DNA of 64,000 nt from Pholiota molesta (GCA_014925825.1 JACGCK010000013.1:496001-560000); one strand, 5' to 3'. Positions 21,676-36,349 are shown, counted from the stretch's first letter. The notes: generated from the letters alone by a model not told the origin. Numbers and translations are program-made.

Positions 21676-22262
21676 TTTATTGCGGTACTGAGGTGGCGCC
21701 GTGAATGCTGGAGAAGGAACAAGAAAAGAATAGGCGGCCGTCCGAGGCACTGTGACACAGATTCTGGGCACTTGTCACAAGTTTATGTAAGGTCACGGTA
21801 ATTTCCCTGAGCAGTTGTCACGCTACGCTCATGACAAAAGTATGACCTTGGTATGACCCGTTCCACGATGGTATGAGCCCGCACCTTACAGCCCTCAGGC
21901 CTCAGGCCTCAGATATGAAGATTAAATTGCGACACTCGATAGCGTTCCGGAGCGCTGCTCATTATGGTTAATGTTGACATGTTGAGTTCGGATTACGGTA
22001 AAGTGAGTTACTTTCCTTTAGTTCCTTGATGTTATACTGGAGATTTGAGACTAATACCAGACCGATCTTCCCACAGACGACAAAAACAGGTAATTCAAAG
22101 ACCATGCTTTGGGTTGTGCATGCAACAATTGTAACAATTGTGTATGTAAATTCTGAAAATTTGTATTTGCACCATGCTTTTTCCGTAGTATACGAAGCAC
22201 TTACACCTACTTACACAGCAAAGGAAGATGTTGATCAGTACTCGAATTTCTTGGGTATCCGA
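21676..22262. other. No gene recognised; upstream region of the AT-hook gene
   Basis: Contains several TGTCAC and GTGACA motifs (21750-21830) and a CTCAGGC direct repeat (21895-21910). It separates the 3' end of the secreted-protein gene from the AT-hook gene start. Confidence 0.4.
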
Positions 22263-23466
22263 TTATCGACAAGAGGTCTCGAAGACGGTCGCATTGACAG
22301 GCCCTAGTATGATGTTGAAGAAGCGCGTAGTTGCAAAAGTACGAAGGCTGCCAGAAGCGGCGAAGTCGAATCGAACAAGAGTGTTGTTTGGGTCCAGGAA
22401 GAAAGTCACTTGAAGATTATCTCCTTTCTATAGTGAACAATCCCCAACATTAGACAACATTCGATTGCATTTTTATGAAAACGCACAGAAAATGTCCAGG
22501 TATCGACAGGGCCATACAAATCATCAAATTGAATACCAGAGAAAACGGCATTGCTCTGGGATAAAAAGTCGGTAGGAAAGAGCTCGACGAAAGGAGCGAC
22601 ACTGCAAATGATACTTCAAACACCGGTTTCTTTACACATTTGTAGAGTTACTGATTACTTACAAGAAGGAAGAACAAGTTGGCTCAGTCACGCCACCGTC
22701 GAAGGAGACAATGGCGTTGGCGACTTGAGTGCCATTTGCTGTCGTATTCTGGAAATCGAAGAAGCTGGCCTCTAAAAACCCATCGCCTGCGGCGTCTGCG
22801 CGGATTTTTTGCTGACTAGGGCTTATATATATCTATTTGAACACATGTTTCGAATGAGTTTGGGTTTACGCGGAAAGATGTTAGGTGGTGTACTTACAAA
22901 ACCGCTGATATGTGGTTATTGATGTTGGCATCAAACTTGTGCTGTCGGGGTTGTTTAAATATTGCAGGCAGCCAGGAATTATACATACCTGCATGTAATT
23001 GGCTCGGAATTCCGACTGGATATTTGGAGGCATAGGAGTGACAAATCTGAGGATAGAATTTCCGAGTCGATGGAAACGTTCCGCTTTATTTGTGGCATCC
23101 TGAGCCGTGCAAAGGTTACCAAAGAAAAAGAGGTAGTATGGCCCAAGTAAGTATGTCATTTTGAGATATGAGTTTGGTCCACTCTTCTGGAGGATGTTCG
23201 AAGGTTGGATATGACAACCTTTCAATCTAGCTAGAGGTTTATACACTACGCAACAGCAATCAAGAAAGATATTCTCCCATATGCACTTCATGTATAGAAG
23301 GCGGCCAGACGAAACCGCGAAAGACTGCGGATTAATATTCTATTCCAGGATCGACAGAGTCGGACATTGTAAGACAGTTGTTATCCAGTGGCACCAAGGA
23401 GAGCCCATACCCAAGAATACATCGAGGGATTAGAAGAAACAGTAGAATGATTCGAAGGTGAAGCAT
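22263..23466 (-). CDS. Probable secreted protein of unknown function
   Basis: A signal-peptide-like start (MLHLRIILLFLLIPRCILGY, 23466-23407) opens a multi-exon minus-strand gene. Downstream exons join well: RFVTPMPPNIQSEFRANYMQ, then (after an intron) HKFDANINNHISAVF, then QQKIRADAAGDGFLEASFFD continuing with NTTANGTQVANAIVSFDGG, then FVAPFVELFPTDFLSQSNAV, then KGDNLQVTFFLDPNNTLVRF, and a TAA at 22265-22263. Several Asn-x-Thr sites and paired cysteines fit an extracellular or lumenal protein. The first 300 bp of exon structure (23130-23420) could not be resolved and contain a stop in the simplest reading, so the 5' half may carry an indel. The family is not recognised. Confidence 0.5.
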
Positions 23467-24120
23467 AGCATCAAAGGCCAAAATCATGAGATTTTCTGCA
23501 CCATTATTCAAGACGGTGGGGCCCCCTAAGCTTCTTGCCGCGAGTCCCAAGTTCCAATCGTTATCCAAATTCCGGACAGGACGTAGCTTTCGAGCAGGTA
23601 ATTCGCGTCAATCCACGGACAAAACAGTGCAGATCTTAACGTCCGCATACGCATAGCATGTCATGGGTGCTAATCATAGATAGCAGTCTACCCGTCACTG
23701 CGCAGTGTGGCGCAGTGCACGCCAGATTGCCAACTCATGCCAGTGGAAGCTCGGCGCTTCGGAAGGTGGTGATTCGAAGTGATATGGGGAATAGCATTGG
23801 GTATCCTATCCAAAGAGATCGCAGTCAAGCGCAGAGATCTGAGAACTCAGCAGCATGGAGGTTGGCGTTGGCATGTTGGTCGCAAAGTCCTGCTGACTAT
23901 GCGTGACCGGAGTCGGCACGCGTGTGTGACATCACGCGGCAAAAGATCACGGTCGAACGCGAGGATGAAGAACCCAAAACAGCCCAGAAATCCATTCCAT
24001 TGTCAGCCAAGTTTTTCTCCTTCCATTGTCAAAAAGAATGCCCCGACGACCAGACGACCGTTCTCAAACGTCCTGGGTGATGGTTAGTGAATGCATTCCG
24101 CTTAACTCTCTGACCTGGCG
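23467..24120. other. No gene recognised
   Basis: Plus-strand frames around 23658-24087 are open for about 80-100 residues but are basic and low in information. They could be leftover 5' sequence of the kinase remnant that follows. Confidence 0.35.
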
Positions 24121-25400
24121 GAATTTTTTGAAGGTACAACAATGCTACTTCCTAGTCGGCGTGGAGTAGAACTATGTGACATTCCACCCATAACGGATAA
24201 GCTGTTCGAACGGCTTCAATTTGCTAAAGACAACGGCCTCGGTCATCGTCTCGTTTCTCGTGCTGCTCGGAGTACTCGCACCTCACATTCGAGCTTGGCG
24301 TATCACCACCCGCAAGCTCGTTTTTCTCAAAGACACCTGGCGGTTCATCTCTTGCTCGCGAAGACCAGAGCGCGAGATCTACGAGAAGCTTCGAAGATTC
24401 GCGCCTACGAGACTGGGTTCTGGCAATATCTTGAAAAGTGCACGAAGACCTCCAGATATGCCAAGAAACCTTCGGTCGAAAGGCTATAAAGTTCATGGGC
24501 GCCCAGTATCATCCATTCGTACTCTTCTCCAACACTACCAGTGGTGTGAAGGAGATAGGGCAAAGCCTGACGGTGTCAAGATCTCACCCGAAGCTCCGAC
24601 TGCCATGACAAACGCACTTAGAGGTAAAATAGGAATGATGTCCTACCGCCAGGTTATGAATCGTGACTGATGTAGGTCTTGCTTAGCGCATAGGGAAGCG
24701 TATCATAAGGCGCGGGGCTTTCATTGCGATTTCAGCGCTGGAAATATTGTTATTCACAACTATGGATGGCTCCTTATCGACTGACAAATGGCACTTGACT
24801 TTGATGCTGGTCCTGGGCCACCCCATTCTCCCAAGTGGTAAGTTTTCGAATCTTGATTACAGATTTCGTAGAATATCTTATCTGCTTATTTTCTTCGCAT
24901 AAAACTGGGGATTTTCAATCGCTCGAACTGCGAAAAGCTATCATCATTCCACGTAAACGCTACTGCGACCGCGAATCATTCCACTACTACTTGTCTGGCT
25001 TTCCTCTCCCACTCCATATCGGGACCCCAATGAACGAGATACTGAAGAGATGCTGCTCGAAGGCGTAGTCGAAGGAATCGATGGACCACTGCCACTTTCA
25101 AAAAGACCGGCCCAACAGCGCGGCGAATTCCATGACGCGCCTTTGCTCTAGATGATGAATATTTTACGAGCTGAGCCTGAGGGGACTGCTCATGTCGGAG
25201 GACGACGGCGATAAGAAATCTTGGACACAGGATTTTTTACGGTGCGTCCGGGCAGTCGGACAATGAACGGGGCGATGTGTCGCATTTTTGCCATAATTGT
25301 CGCCTCCTAGGGCAGACGGAATTCACGGATATGGAGACTTCCTACCCCAAGTTTCTGTTTCCGAGGAACGCGTTGAATCTCCTGTAGATGGAGCGAGGAA
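24121..25400 (+). pseudogene. FunK1-type fungal protein kinase, decayed
   Basis: Key FunK1 blocks appear in order on the plus strand but in changing frames: CYFLVG (about 24140), RKLVFLKDTWRF (about 24310-24350) with PEREIYEKLRRF, SPEAPTAM, then HREAYHKARGFHCDFSAGNI (about 24700-24755), HNYGWLLID and ALDFDAGPGPPHSPKW. A stop follows WLLID where Trp is expected. The catalytic His-Arg-Asp is His-Cys-Asp, so the usual Arg is lost. Later pieces are GTPMNE (about 25022), GDFLPQVSVSEERVESPVDG (about 25330-25390) and an acidic stretch. Many stops and shifts mark a dead kinase. FunK1 kinases are expanded in agaricomycetes; their substrates are largely unknown. Confidence 0.7.
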
Positions 25401-26378
25401 GAGGAGTTGATAAGGATGACGACGACGATATGGCAATAGTGACCTATATGACGGCGGAAACATGGAAGAGGACCTAAACGAGGGCAAATATGACGACGAA
25501 TATACAGAAGATAACAAAGAAGATAACAAAGACGACCCAAATAAAAAGGACACGAATACGGACGCAAAAGAGAAGATCAAGGAGTCGAGTGCAAATTAGA
25601 GGACGAGCAAGCGCACGAGGAGCAGAACAGGCCAGAAAACGTCGTCGCATTTCTCACTGACCTTAACATGTGATGTAGAAAGACTCTCGGTCGCGGCGCC
25701 ATTGGAAAGAGTTTGCAATTAATAGGCAAGTACAGGTAAGTACCCTTAAACAGAAATTGGTGGTTCCATCAACATAAATATCATATCGAAGTCTGCTTCA
25801 GGAACTAGTATAATGTGTGTTTAGATCCATAAAGAAACGAGATTGAGTCGAATCGAAGAAGGCGGCGGATCATTTATTCTCAGCTTCGACTTGCAATGCT
25901 CCGACCGGTATGGCAAGGAATCGGATGTGGCGACAAAATTCATGTGGTGAGCATTTTCATGCATACAAGTTATGGCATCGCATTTTTGAAGGAATCATCG
26001 GAAAAACATGATAAGAAAAGTATCTGTGATTCACATGTACGGAGATACTATGATGTATACTATGATGCTGGGCTGACATTTCGAGTTCAGATAGATATAA
26101 AACTCATCCATAATGTTCATAGTTTGATAACCTATTCATTTGCTATTCATAGTGCATGTCAGTTTTCTGATGCGGCGTTTACGAGCGTTTACGCTGTCAA
26201 ATACACCTGTACACAGATGTACGCAAAAAATACAGTTATTCTACTTCAAGTTATAACCTAGATACAAAAATAGTATGTAGTAAGATGCTTTTGGTACTAT
26301 GCGGATGACGATGAGGATGGCTGATGGTACAGATTGCGAGGATTCTGTGCGATGATGGTGATGATACAGATGCGCGCC
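25401..26378. other. Acidic low-complexity tail, then no gene
   Basis: 25440-25600 is rich in GAC, GAA and AAG codons and reads as an Asp/Glu/Lys stretch, perhaps the end of the kinase remnant. No recognisable feature is seen from 25600 to 26378. Confidence 0.35.
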
Positions 26379-27241
26379 CTAGTAAAGGCATAACAGGGAG
26401 AAGATGTACGAGAATGTCTCGTCAAGAACAGAGCGCCCAGCCAAGAGGTCCAAAAGAATAATAATAGAGTGAACGAAGTTGAAGGATGAGTTGATATGAA
26501 TTGAGGATAGCATAGGACTCAGCCGAGTCCGAGCTACTGTTGGTTTCGAATCCGAATTTGAGAGAAGAGACACATCGCCGAAGACGTTGTCGAATTCCTC
26601 GAATAATGTTTGGAGCGAGTCGTCATCGATAGCCATCGGAGCTGCTCCATCCTCAGCTGATATGTCGATGCTCGAATCCATTTCCATTTCGTCTTGATAA
26701 GCGCCCCAACCGGAGTCCTCCAACTCGCCTGGTACACCGTTGGGGTAGACTTGCGCCACGAGCTCGTCCAGCTCAGGCTGCGAGATGTAGGTAGGATCGA
26801 TATCAAAGTCGAAATCACATGTATCGATATCGGTGTCGGTAGGCGATGTCATGAGATAAGATGGAAATGTGTAATATGATTCGTCCAGGAATGTTAGGTC
26901 AAGATCGTATTCGCTGAACGAGGGGTCATATGATGGCGACGCTATTTGCACGGCAGGACGCCGTGAACGCGCGAAGTACTCTGGCTGAGTGGGTTTGGTG
27001 ATCGCCATATCGCGCTCGCGTAGCGCCATGAGCTCGCGTTTATAGGCTTCGAGGCTCATATGATTTCTGAAAATTGAATATAGGCGATTAGGGATATGTT
27101 TTTTTTTTGTTATCAAAACAATTGAGCTTACCTCATACCGAGACTTTGTTCCTCTGGAAATTTAGAGCAGGAACCCTCAGAGGTTGGAGAGAAAGAATGG
27201 GGGCAAGGTGTGAGAGGAACGAATTTAATACCGAAGGCCAT
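26379..27241 (-). CDS. Acidic protein of unknown function
   Basis: Two minus-strand exons, 27241-27132 and 27066-26379, joined across a 65-nt intron (GTAAGC...CAG), give 265 residues. The start MAFGIKFVPLTPC follows a promoter-like region. After a helical stretch (SLEAYKRELMALRERDMAI), most of the protein is rich in Asp, Glu, Ser and Tyr (DIDTCDFDFDIDPTYISQPE and VYPNGVPGELEDSGWGAY). Its acidic, aromatic composition is like an activation or interaction region, but this is only a compositional inference. The last 40 residues are hydrophobic, which is unlike the rest, so a missed intron near 26500 is possible. No family is recognised. Confidence 0.5.
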
Positions 27242-29270
27242 TTGAGAGAGAATAGGAGAAAGAGAAAGTCGAGCGGCGTATGTTGAACTTGGGTACTATG
27301 TATTGACACAGCACGATACCCGATACCGATCGTCGTATTTATACCTACCTAGAAGGTCGCGGCAAAGCAAAGGTATGCCTAAATGAGTCAACAGTGGCAC
27401 AGTCACTGACAAACAATCAACCATTTAGGGGATGTCAGATTAAGTGATGATCCCATAGAAGATTCGAGCAAGATGTGCTACCATTCCAAGACCGCAACAA
27501 TGGTACAAATCTGGGTGAACAGTATTGTCGCTTGAGTAAAAATACGACGTCCGTGTGATAATCTGTGATTATTGTGTTCCCTTGATCCTGATTGGGGATG
27601 GGAAAGTGGGCGAGAAGCACACGCCGACTGCGGCGAAGAACTTAGCGTTGCATTTTAGACCATATATGGAAATCATTGACCTCGTGGCAAAGGCGTTTTT
27701 GTATTCCACGAAGCGAAATATGAATATGCAGCCTTCATGGCCAATGCGGGCAAGCTCCTGCGAGCTCCAAAAATCCAGGACTCCAAGCCAAGTTTGTTGT
27801 AAAGGCGATCAATTGTTGTGACCAGTTGTGTCCTCATGCGGATCTATCTTTGAAACAGCCATTTTAGGTACAATGAGGCCGCATGCCAGGCGATGTGGGG
27901 TTAAGAGTCTGAACAGAGTACCATGATACCACGATGATCGTGATGATAACTCTTGATGACTGTTGTGCGGGTTGATGTGTTTACCATGACCTTTCATTAA
28001 AAAATACACTGCAGCTCAAGTGAGTTAAGCTACGAAATCATGATGATTTTAAGAGGAATGAATCTGCTGAAGGTAGACGTTAGAGCAATACACAATAGCA
28101 GTGGGATGAACCTCTCGGGACCCACCTAATGGCCGCTCTCGCCGCTGGTGCTTACGGATTGTCAACAGAGCCTTCAGAAGATAATCAGCGAAAAATGAAA
28201 GAAGAAAGATCCAACACAAGTCAGGCAGCAGGAAGTCCACGATAACAGCATCCAGCGCTTCGAAGTTTGTCGTAGAGACTAGGGAGTGCTCCGAGTGACC
28301 GAAATCGCCAGTGTGCCCGCGGCGTTGATAGAGCAACATTCAATAGTTCAAGTTGATTTAGCAATGCTGGCGCTGAGAGTTGAGACGACAGCACATTCCA
28401 GCAAGATGAACAGATATTTTGCAAGAAAGAATCCTTCAGCCTAGCTACTCCAGTGCTGACTGGGTGATTTCAAGTTCTCAGACGAGACGGACGTTGGACT
28501 GATGGCGGGCAACCTCCTCCAAACTGAGCAACAAGCCTTATTTTGGCCAGGCTTGGTAGAAGCTTTATCATTTACGTAAGTGATGGCCATTTGGCCGTTC
28601 CGGTTTTCCGTGGTTTTCCCTGACTAACGTGTTCTACACGCGTGGCCAGATGCTTCAAAGCCTCGAACATGCTCAATATCAAAGCCTTCATGACTCGAAT
28701 CTTTCAGCTATCTAGTCCACAATCGCAAAACGGTTTGACAACGCTTCTCAGCCGTTCCTGCTACCGATACATAGCCCTGAGCCCAAGTTTCTGCGAAGCT
28801 GGCCTCCAAAAGCCTTCACCATATTAAAGAGCATAGGGTTCGGAACGAACGAAGTTACACATTGCACGGATCTGCACATAGCATGCGAGCTGTGAGGGTC
28901 TTGTATTTTGCTGATTCGACGACCTTAGGACGCGGCTCGGCAGGCTATTTTGAACCGTGCACAAGTTCCAGCTTGCGCTCAAATGTCAGGACAGAAACGG
29001 ACGGGCAATCATCGACCTCGTGCCGTTATGTTTCAGCTGTAATAACATATAAATCCGATAGGTTGCCATTCCTCTGCAAGCGACATTCATGGTCGTTGGG
29101 GACTCTCTTCTCCCTCGACATGGAAAATAGCTATGAAGTCGTCCTCCTTCAACACGCGGAGAAGTGCAGATACATTGGTGGTGAGTATCCCAAACCTGTA
29201 CGGGAAGAGAAATTGGAATATAACGAACTTCGTTATCCCCATCAGCTGCTGGACTCGTGTGAGCACAGTT
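27242..29270. other. Long stretch without a supportable gene
   Basis: Frames on both strands are short and show no domains. A 27-residue Cys-poor hydrophobic run at about 28200 (minus) and open frames at 28862-29272 (plus) were examined and not accepted. The right end runs into the 5' side of the DUF6533-like gene. Confidence 0.35.
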
Positions 29271-30812
29271 AATTCCATGATATTTGCATGAGATTCAACT
29301 TTACTTCTACAACCAGATTCTTTTCTATGATCACCTTTTATCCTTTGCAATGAGGTTGAATATGTCTGGAGTGCCAAGCATACATTTCCCAAGTTTCTCT
29401 TCTTTTCATCGTTATCTGGTACCATGCTCTCTTGTTCTTCACATATATCGTAAGTTGTGATAGTGATTCGATTTTCAAACTGCTCGGACTGAATTCTTTC
29501 ACAAGTATTACTGGGATCTCTCGGAGCTGATAATATTGACACGGTAAGCTTCCTTCGTTCTTCACATCCTCTGGCTAGCAACTAATTTCCTCGTTATAGT
29601 TGTAAGTACTGCTACTCGTGTCGGTTCTCAACTGTTAAATTTGACACATAATTACAAGCTGTCAAATATGGTTCACCCTTGCAGTAAGTTCCTGTAATCT
29701 CAAATTGTGGCACTCGTTCTAATACTCCTCTAATATTATGAAAGGTCTGCCTCGGTGTCTTGTCAACGGGCACGGGCAATTGTGTGTATCTACATCACAC
29801 AAAGACACTGAAGTCGTTCTTATCCGCTCTTAGTTCTCGTCTTATTGCGACTCTGGGTTCTTTGGAAACGGAACAGACGCTTGATTGCTCCACATTGACA
29901 TTCTTCATCTTAGCCCAGGCGGTATTGTAGCCTGCGCCATCGTGGTTCTAGTCAGAGTCAGTCGTAAGTCCAACTTTCTTACCACAATCACCTAGCTTCA
30001 GCTAAATGTGATGTTTACCTTTTGTACAGCCTCCTTCTCATACGATCCGAACTTGCAGCTATGTACGCTCCGAAGGCGTAGCATCTAGGGGCTTTATACG
30101 CGCCTCCGGTTAGTATGCCTGCAATGCGGTTTTCATTTCCCTGAAAATGCCGAGATATTAAAGAAGTCCTGTTTTAAGGTTATCCTGGATGGCATCGCGC
30201 TTCTCGCTGTAACCTGGAATGCTCTAGCTCGCCCACGTCGGAGCCACAGCGCTCTCGTAAAACAGCTCTACACTGACCGCTTCGGTTACATACTTGTGAG
30301 TGCATCTAATTTACTGATCATGATTGTATATGACCTTCCTGTCTTGATATCATCTATCAGATTCTATTTCGTACGTCTACCCTTTAATCTCTATCGAAGT
30401 ACAGCCATGTAAGATACAATTGTGACCTATTCCTATCTCAGTTATGCGTCTGGAAACCTTGCAATGACTCTCTTCGGACCTGTAAGTCGATCTCCTTTCT
30501 TTCAACTACCATCGTCTTAACTCATCTCATCTCACCTAACCATCCAGCTTCACATCGTCTTTATTGGAATCTGGTATGTCCGTTCATTCATGTTCTTTTC
30601 CCGCCCCCAAATCCCGTCCACGGTGTTTCGTTCGCGCCCTTCATATCTTCACAATATCACATTACGATCTTCCACATCTCATTTATCTCCACAGCTTCAT
30701 ATGGGCGACAACGACGGTAACCGTTTCACGCCTCATCATAGATCTTCGAAAGCAGGCCATCATCAACTCAAAAGTCGCGAAAGCGATCGCATTGCCAGAG
30801 CTCAACATATGA
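29271..30812 (+). pseudogene. DUF6533-like seven-helix membrane protein, disrupted
   Basis: Blocks typical of fungal DUF6533 integral membrane proteins occur in order: ILFYDHLLSFA then NEVEYVWSAKHTFPKFLFF (29320-29395) and HRYLVPCSLVLHIY, LWVLWKRNRRLIAP (about 29850-29890), FKVILDGIALLAVTWNALAR and SHSALVKQLYTDRFGYIL (30173-30297), and a last exon FIWATTTVTVSRLIIDLRKQ ending at 30812. One base is missing before GAGGTTGAA and one extra T lies in CTTCTTTTCATCG, both in homopolymers, so the gene may be live and mis-sequenced. The first and middle exons could not be fully joined. Such proteins sit in membranes; a receptor role is only suspected. Confidence 0.5.
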
Positions 30813-31926
30813 TCTGGCCATATCAGCCGCATTGAATTATCGAACAACAAGTCCATCGCCATTATCATTGAACCATAGACGACTCACTCTGATTCATTCA
30901 CATGCCTGCATATTTACCTGCTCCTCGATCTCATTACGAAAACCTCCCTATAGATATAGCAACTGTTGTGGCAAGCAGGAATCGCCACTCAACATTGCTC
31001 CTGCCATGCATTGTACTAGTAAGTACTATTAGATTATCATCGACCAGACTACATACGATTACAATGCATTTATTTTAATCCATCACCGCAACTCACGCGC
31101 AAGTTTGATAAAAGAACTGAAAGGAACTCCCTTTAAGGTTTGACGTTCACTGTGGGCGCTGTGCAATCATCCGCACAAGTTGTGGGCGCACTCCAATACA
31201 AGGACCACAATGGCGCAAAGTCACTCACAATATAATTATAGGTCACAACGCAACCCCGGAATCCGTTGATTCCGTGTAAAACATGTACATGCATATATCT
31301 AGTGACATCGTGCTGCGCACACAAGCACAAGCCTGCGATGCTCGAAATGTTATGTAAGTGATGGATGGATGTGGTGGTACCGGTATCGATGGAAATTAAA
31401 AGTACTTGAGTCTTGCCAAGCCGTACATATTTCTGTGAGTAAGCATAAAACTATAACTTAAGCCTTGAACCAAGGTAAGGAAATACCCCATGCCCGATGC
31501 ACACAAAAGTACAATACATACACACGCATATCTAACGCGCCACCCACGAAAGGAGAAGTGAGGATAACAAGTTTTTTGATTGGAAACATTAAATAAAACC
31601 CGCGTGAGTTTTGTGTATGCGAGAGAGTAAGAGTGGGAGAGCGATGATTGTAAACGAAGTAATAACTGGATGCAAATGCAGGCGAATGAAATGCGGAATG
31701 GAAGGACAGATGCAAGGCCGACTTGAAAGTCCGAGAGCAACGAGCGAGCGAGCGAATGTAACATATATAGAAAGAGACAGAGTGAATGATCATGATCATG
31801 AAGAGCGGGACCGCGAATCGACCTGAAATCTAACCACCGAATTGGAGAGGAGAGAGGTGAGGATGAAAATGAGGAATACAAAGTTTGGAATAGGCGATGC
31901 AAAGACGCGTGCTAGGCGACCTAGGC
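30813..31926. other. No gene recognised between two 3' ends
   Basis: A 168-residue minus-strand frame at 31396-31902 lies directly 3' of cdk1 and is Leu/Ser-rich without a domain; it is probably 3' UTR or chance. The right part is purine-rich on the plus strand (GAGAGAGA-type). Confidence 0.4.
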
Positions 31927-33724
<1,798 letters not shown>

Positions 33725-34495
33725 GGTATGCAGCGACGACGGGGCTGGGGACGAGGAGGTCAACGGATGTGATGAGGAGATCAGAGGAGGTGGGCTGACG
33801 CAGGCGATGGATGGGATATATGGGCGGCGTGGATCACGTAATAATCGATGGTGAATTGGCGCTGGGAGACAAAAGCGAGTGAAGGAGAGAAACAGATGGC
33901 TTTTCAGTTTATACGCTCAATTTCCTCTCTTTAGGGCCTTGATCATGGCACAGCCACATGGGCCGCGCTCCCGATTTTCCTCTTCAATTTCATCTGCCTT
34001 GTCAAACATGCATGCTGTACAAGAATGATCTCTTTAATCTGCTGGTTACCCTGCCCTATCTTTGACTACACAATTGCAGCGCTAATGGAGAAATAAATAG
34101 CGCCTGCGCCCAACTCAATATAACAATATCCGCCCGCCACACTGGCTGATTTCACACCCCAGTTCCATTTTGCGACCCATCAGGACACATGTGACACATG
34201 TCTTCTCAGGATGAGTTACAAAATGGAGAATGGATGCCTATTTATCGGTCGGCTATCGCCAGTTCTGTGTCAGTCAACAAAGTCCTCCAGGCAAGGCAAC
34301 TCGCATCAGCGCAAGCACCCAACATAGATGGCAGGTTGCATAATGACGCCATTACTTATAGCTATCAGGAAATAAAATACACTTTGTACATTACATCGGT
34401 CCGGCGGGGTACTTTTGATTCATCGCTGAACAGAAGGAAAGGTTGTCAGTACGCTAGAGCCAGTACCACGGAATTAATACAGACCTTCTCTCCTT
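33725..34495. other. cdk1 upstream region and GPN1 3' flank
   Basis: The minus-strand promoter of cdk1 should lie at 33725-34100. Nothing distinctive such as a TATA box was identified. Short plus-strand frames here are not supported. Confidence 0.4.
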
Positions 34496-36349
34496 CTAGC
34501 CTGGTCTCGGCCAGTTTATATTCTCCGCTTCGTGTCGACGTGCGCGAGTGACATCGATGTACTCTCCTGGGCCCCGCTCTTCCGCTAACACATTCGCGTA
34601 TTAAGTTCAGGATCAGGGAATATAGTTCAGTACTCACATCGGTCGATAAGATTGATTTCCATGTCGTCTTCCTCTTCTTCTTCTTCCAGTTCCCAACGGT
34701 CAGCTAGGGCAGCAGCCGGGTTTCTTTCACGGTCGATGGCAATGTCTTTCATGGCACGAGCTAGGTTGTCCGCTTTAGCCTTTTCCTTGGCCTGATCCAG
34801 CGTCTTCTCTCGCTGCTCTCGTGCGCGCTGCAATTCGGGTAGATAGTCACTAAATACACCACCATCAGCTTGCGCAGTAAAGCCAAAGGTTCAGAGAAGA
34901 TTTTACTTTTCATATTCCTCGCGAGAAGCTTCAACGGCTTCGAAGAACTCTTTGAACCCGTCACCGGTTACACTCGATACGCCGACCGCCTGTAGCTATG
35001 AGCCTGACGCCGCAAAGATACCGATGATGGAACGTACTTTGAGATTTTTATAGAATTCGTCAAGGACGAGACTCATGCTGTTCATGAGACTGTTCATGTA
35101 CGTCGGCTCGCCTTCAGCGTCACGCGCCCCGCTGTGCGACGCCAATGCTGCTTGGAACTCTTCGAAATCGGACATCCATTCCACCGCGAAATCGTGCGAT
35201 TGGACGTCAGTTTTATTGAAGACGAGAATGAAGGGTAATTTGGTTTTGTAAAGGATGCTGTTGATTAGGTCATGTCAGTTTAACTGGCATTCATCGATCA
35301 GAATAGATTGTAGGCGAAAGACACATAAGGAAATCATGGAGCCTTTTAGCAGGACAGACAATGAGTGACCTATCAAGTGCCGTACAACAAACAACTCTGC
35401 CATAGAGTAGGTTGTGCGAGAAAAGACACGATATGTCGAACAAGGAGCATTTTGACAGGATAAAATGATTGTCCAGCGAATACTATGTCAACACATTGAA
35501 GGGTGTGATCTAGCAAGATGGCCATACATACGGAAGATCGGTGCCGTACAAATATGGCCCTTCTCTCGCATAAGCACACCCCGGGGTTACGAGCGCTGCT
35601 TGCAAGTGCGCACCCGAATCCAACGGAGTCCCACCGCACATCACGCAAGCGACGACACCAGCGACAATGCAAGGAGAAACAGCAGAAACAGCAGCATATA
35701 GGCATCGAGAGGGCGTAACTCACCTGCACGCGTAAAGCATATTCGACATGAAAGTCGCCGGCGCCGTTGTACGTGGAGTGTCGATGATATAGGCAACGAC
35801 AGTCGGCAGGGAAGACGCAACCGCGTCGGTGATGATGGCACCAGAAGCAGACCACGTAAAGATTTCGATCTGGCCTGGGGTGTCGAGGATAACATAACTT
35901 GATGCAAAAGAATCAGCCCGGAGTCACAATCGCCAAGAAACGAGATATTTACTCGACACTGTCTGCTCGTTGCTCGATCAGACTCAACACTTGATCAAAC
36001 TTCGTCGTGAACAGGTTGAGGGCGGTCAGGATGCCGCCGTTGGGGCCAAGATTGTACCTTGCACAATCAACCTCAACTGGAGAGCTCATGGGCGCAAAAT
36101 AGCGTGTACGAACTGCTTCATGACCTCCTGATAGTTGACCGTGTCCCTGATGTCGATGTTGGGCTCGTACGGTACGTATGTGACCGCAGGGTCGAGGTTG
36201 ACGATGTACGGCGGGGATGGCGGCTCTTGGGAGTGCAGATACGCGTTCAGGCGTTGTACGAAAGTCGATTTGCCTGCGCCGGCCATGCCAATAGTGATGA
36301 TTGTTACAGGCTTCTTTCCATCGTTGGACCCCGAGGCTTCTGCTGCCAT
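34496..36349 (-). CDS. GPN1: GPN-loop GTPase 1 (Npa3/XAB1)
   Basis: This GTPase acts with GPN3 in assembly and nuclear import of RNA polymerase II. Seven minus-strand exons, 36349-36114, 36057-35953, 35897-35724, 35257-35038, 34989-34907, 34849-34638 and 34584-34496, join with no frameshift into 372 residues, a normal length. Seen are the P-loop [10 protein letters not shown] (about residues 20-29), switch-region [18 protein letters not shown], the family-defining Gly-Pro-Asn loop in [20 protein letters not shown], the base-recognition motif FNKTDV, and the conserved tail [11 protein letters not shown]...NWPRPG after an acidic EEEEEEDD stretch. The donor of intron 1 is GTTCGT. The intact frame contrasts with its neighbours. 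It shares its upstream region with the divergent SRA-YDG gene. Confidence 0.95.

Noticed and set aside
25401..25600. Acidic Asp/Lys/Glu stretch as a separate gene
   Set aside because: Has stops in the likely frame, no start, and directly follows the kinase remnant; probably its tail or low-complexity DNA.
28862..29272. Plus-strand 136-residue frame
   Set aside because: No domain and no continuity with the DUF6533-like exons that begin just after it.
31396..31902. Minus-strand 168-residue frame just after cdk1
   Set aside because: Leu/Ser-rich without a motif, no clear start context, and lies where the cdk1 3' UTR is expected.
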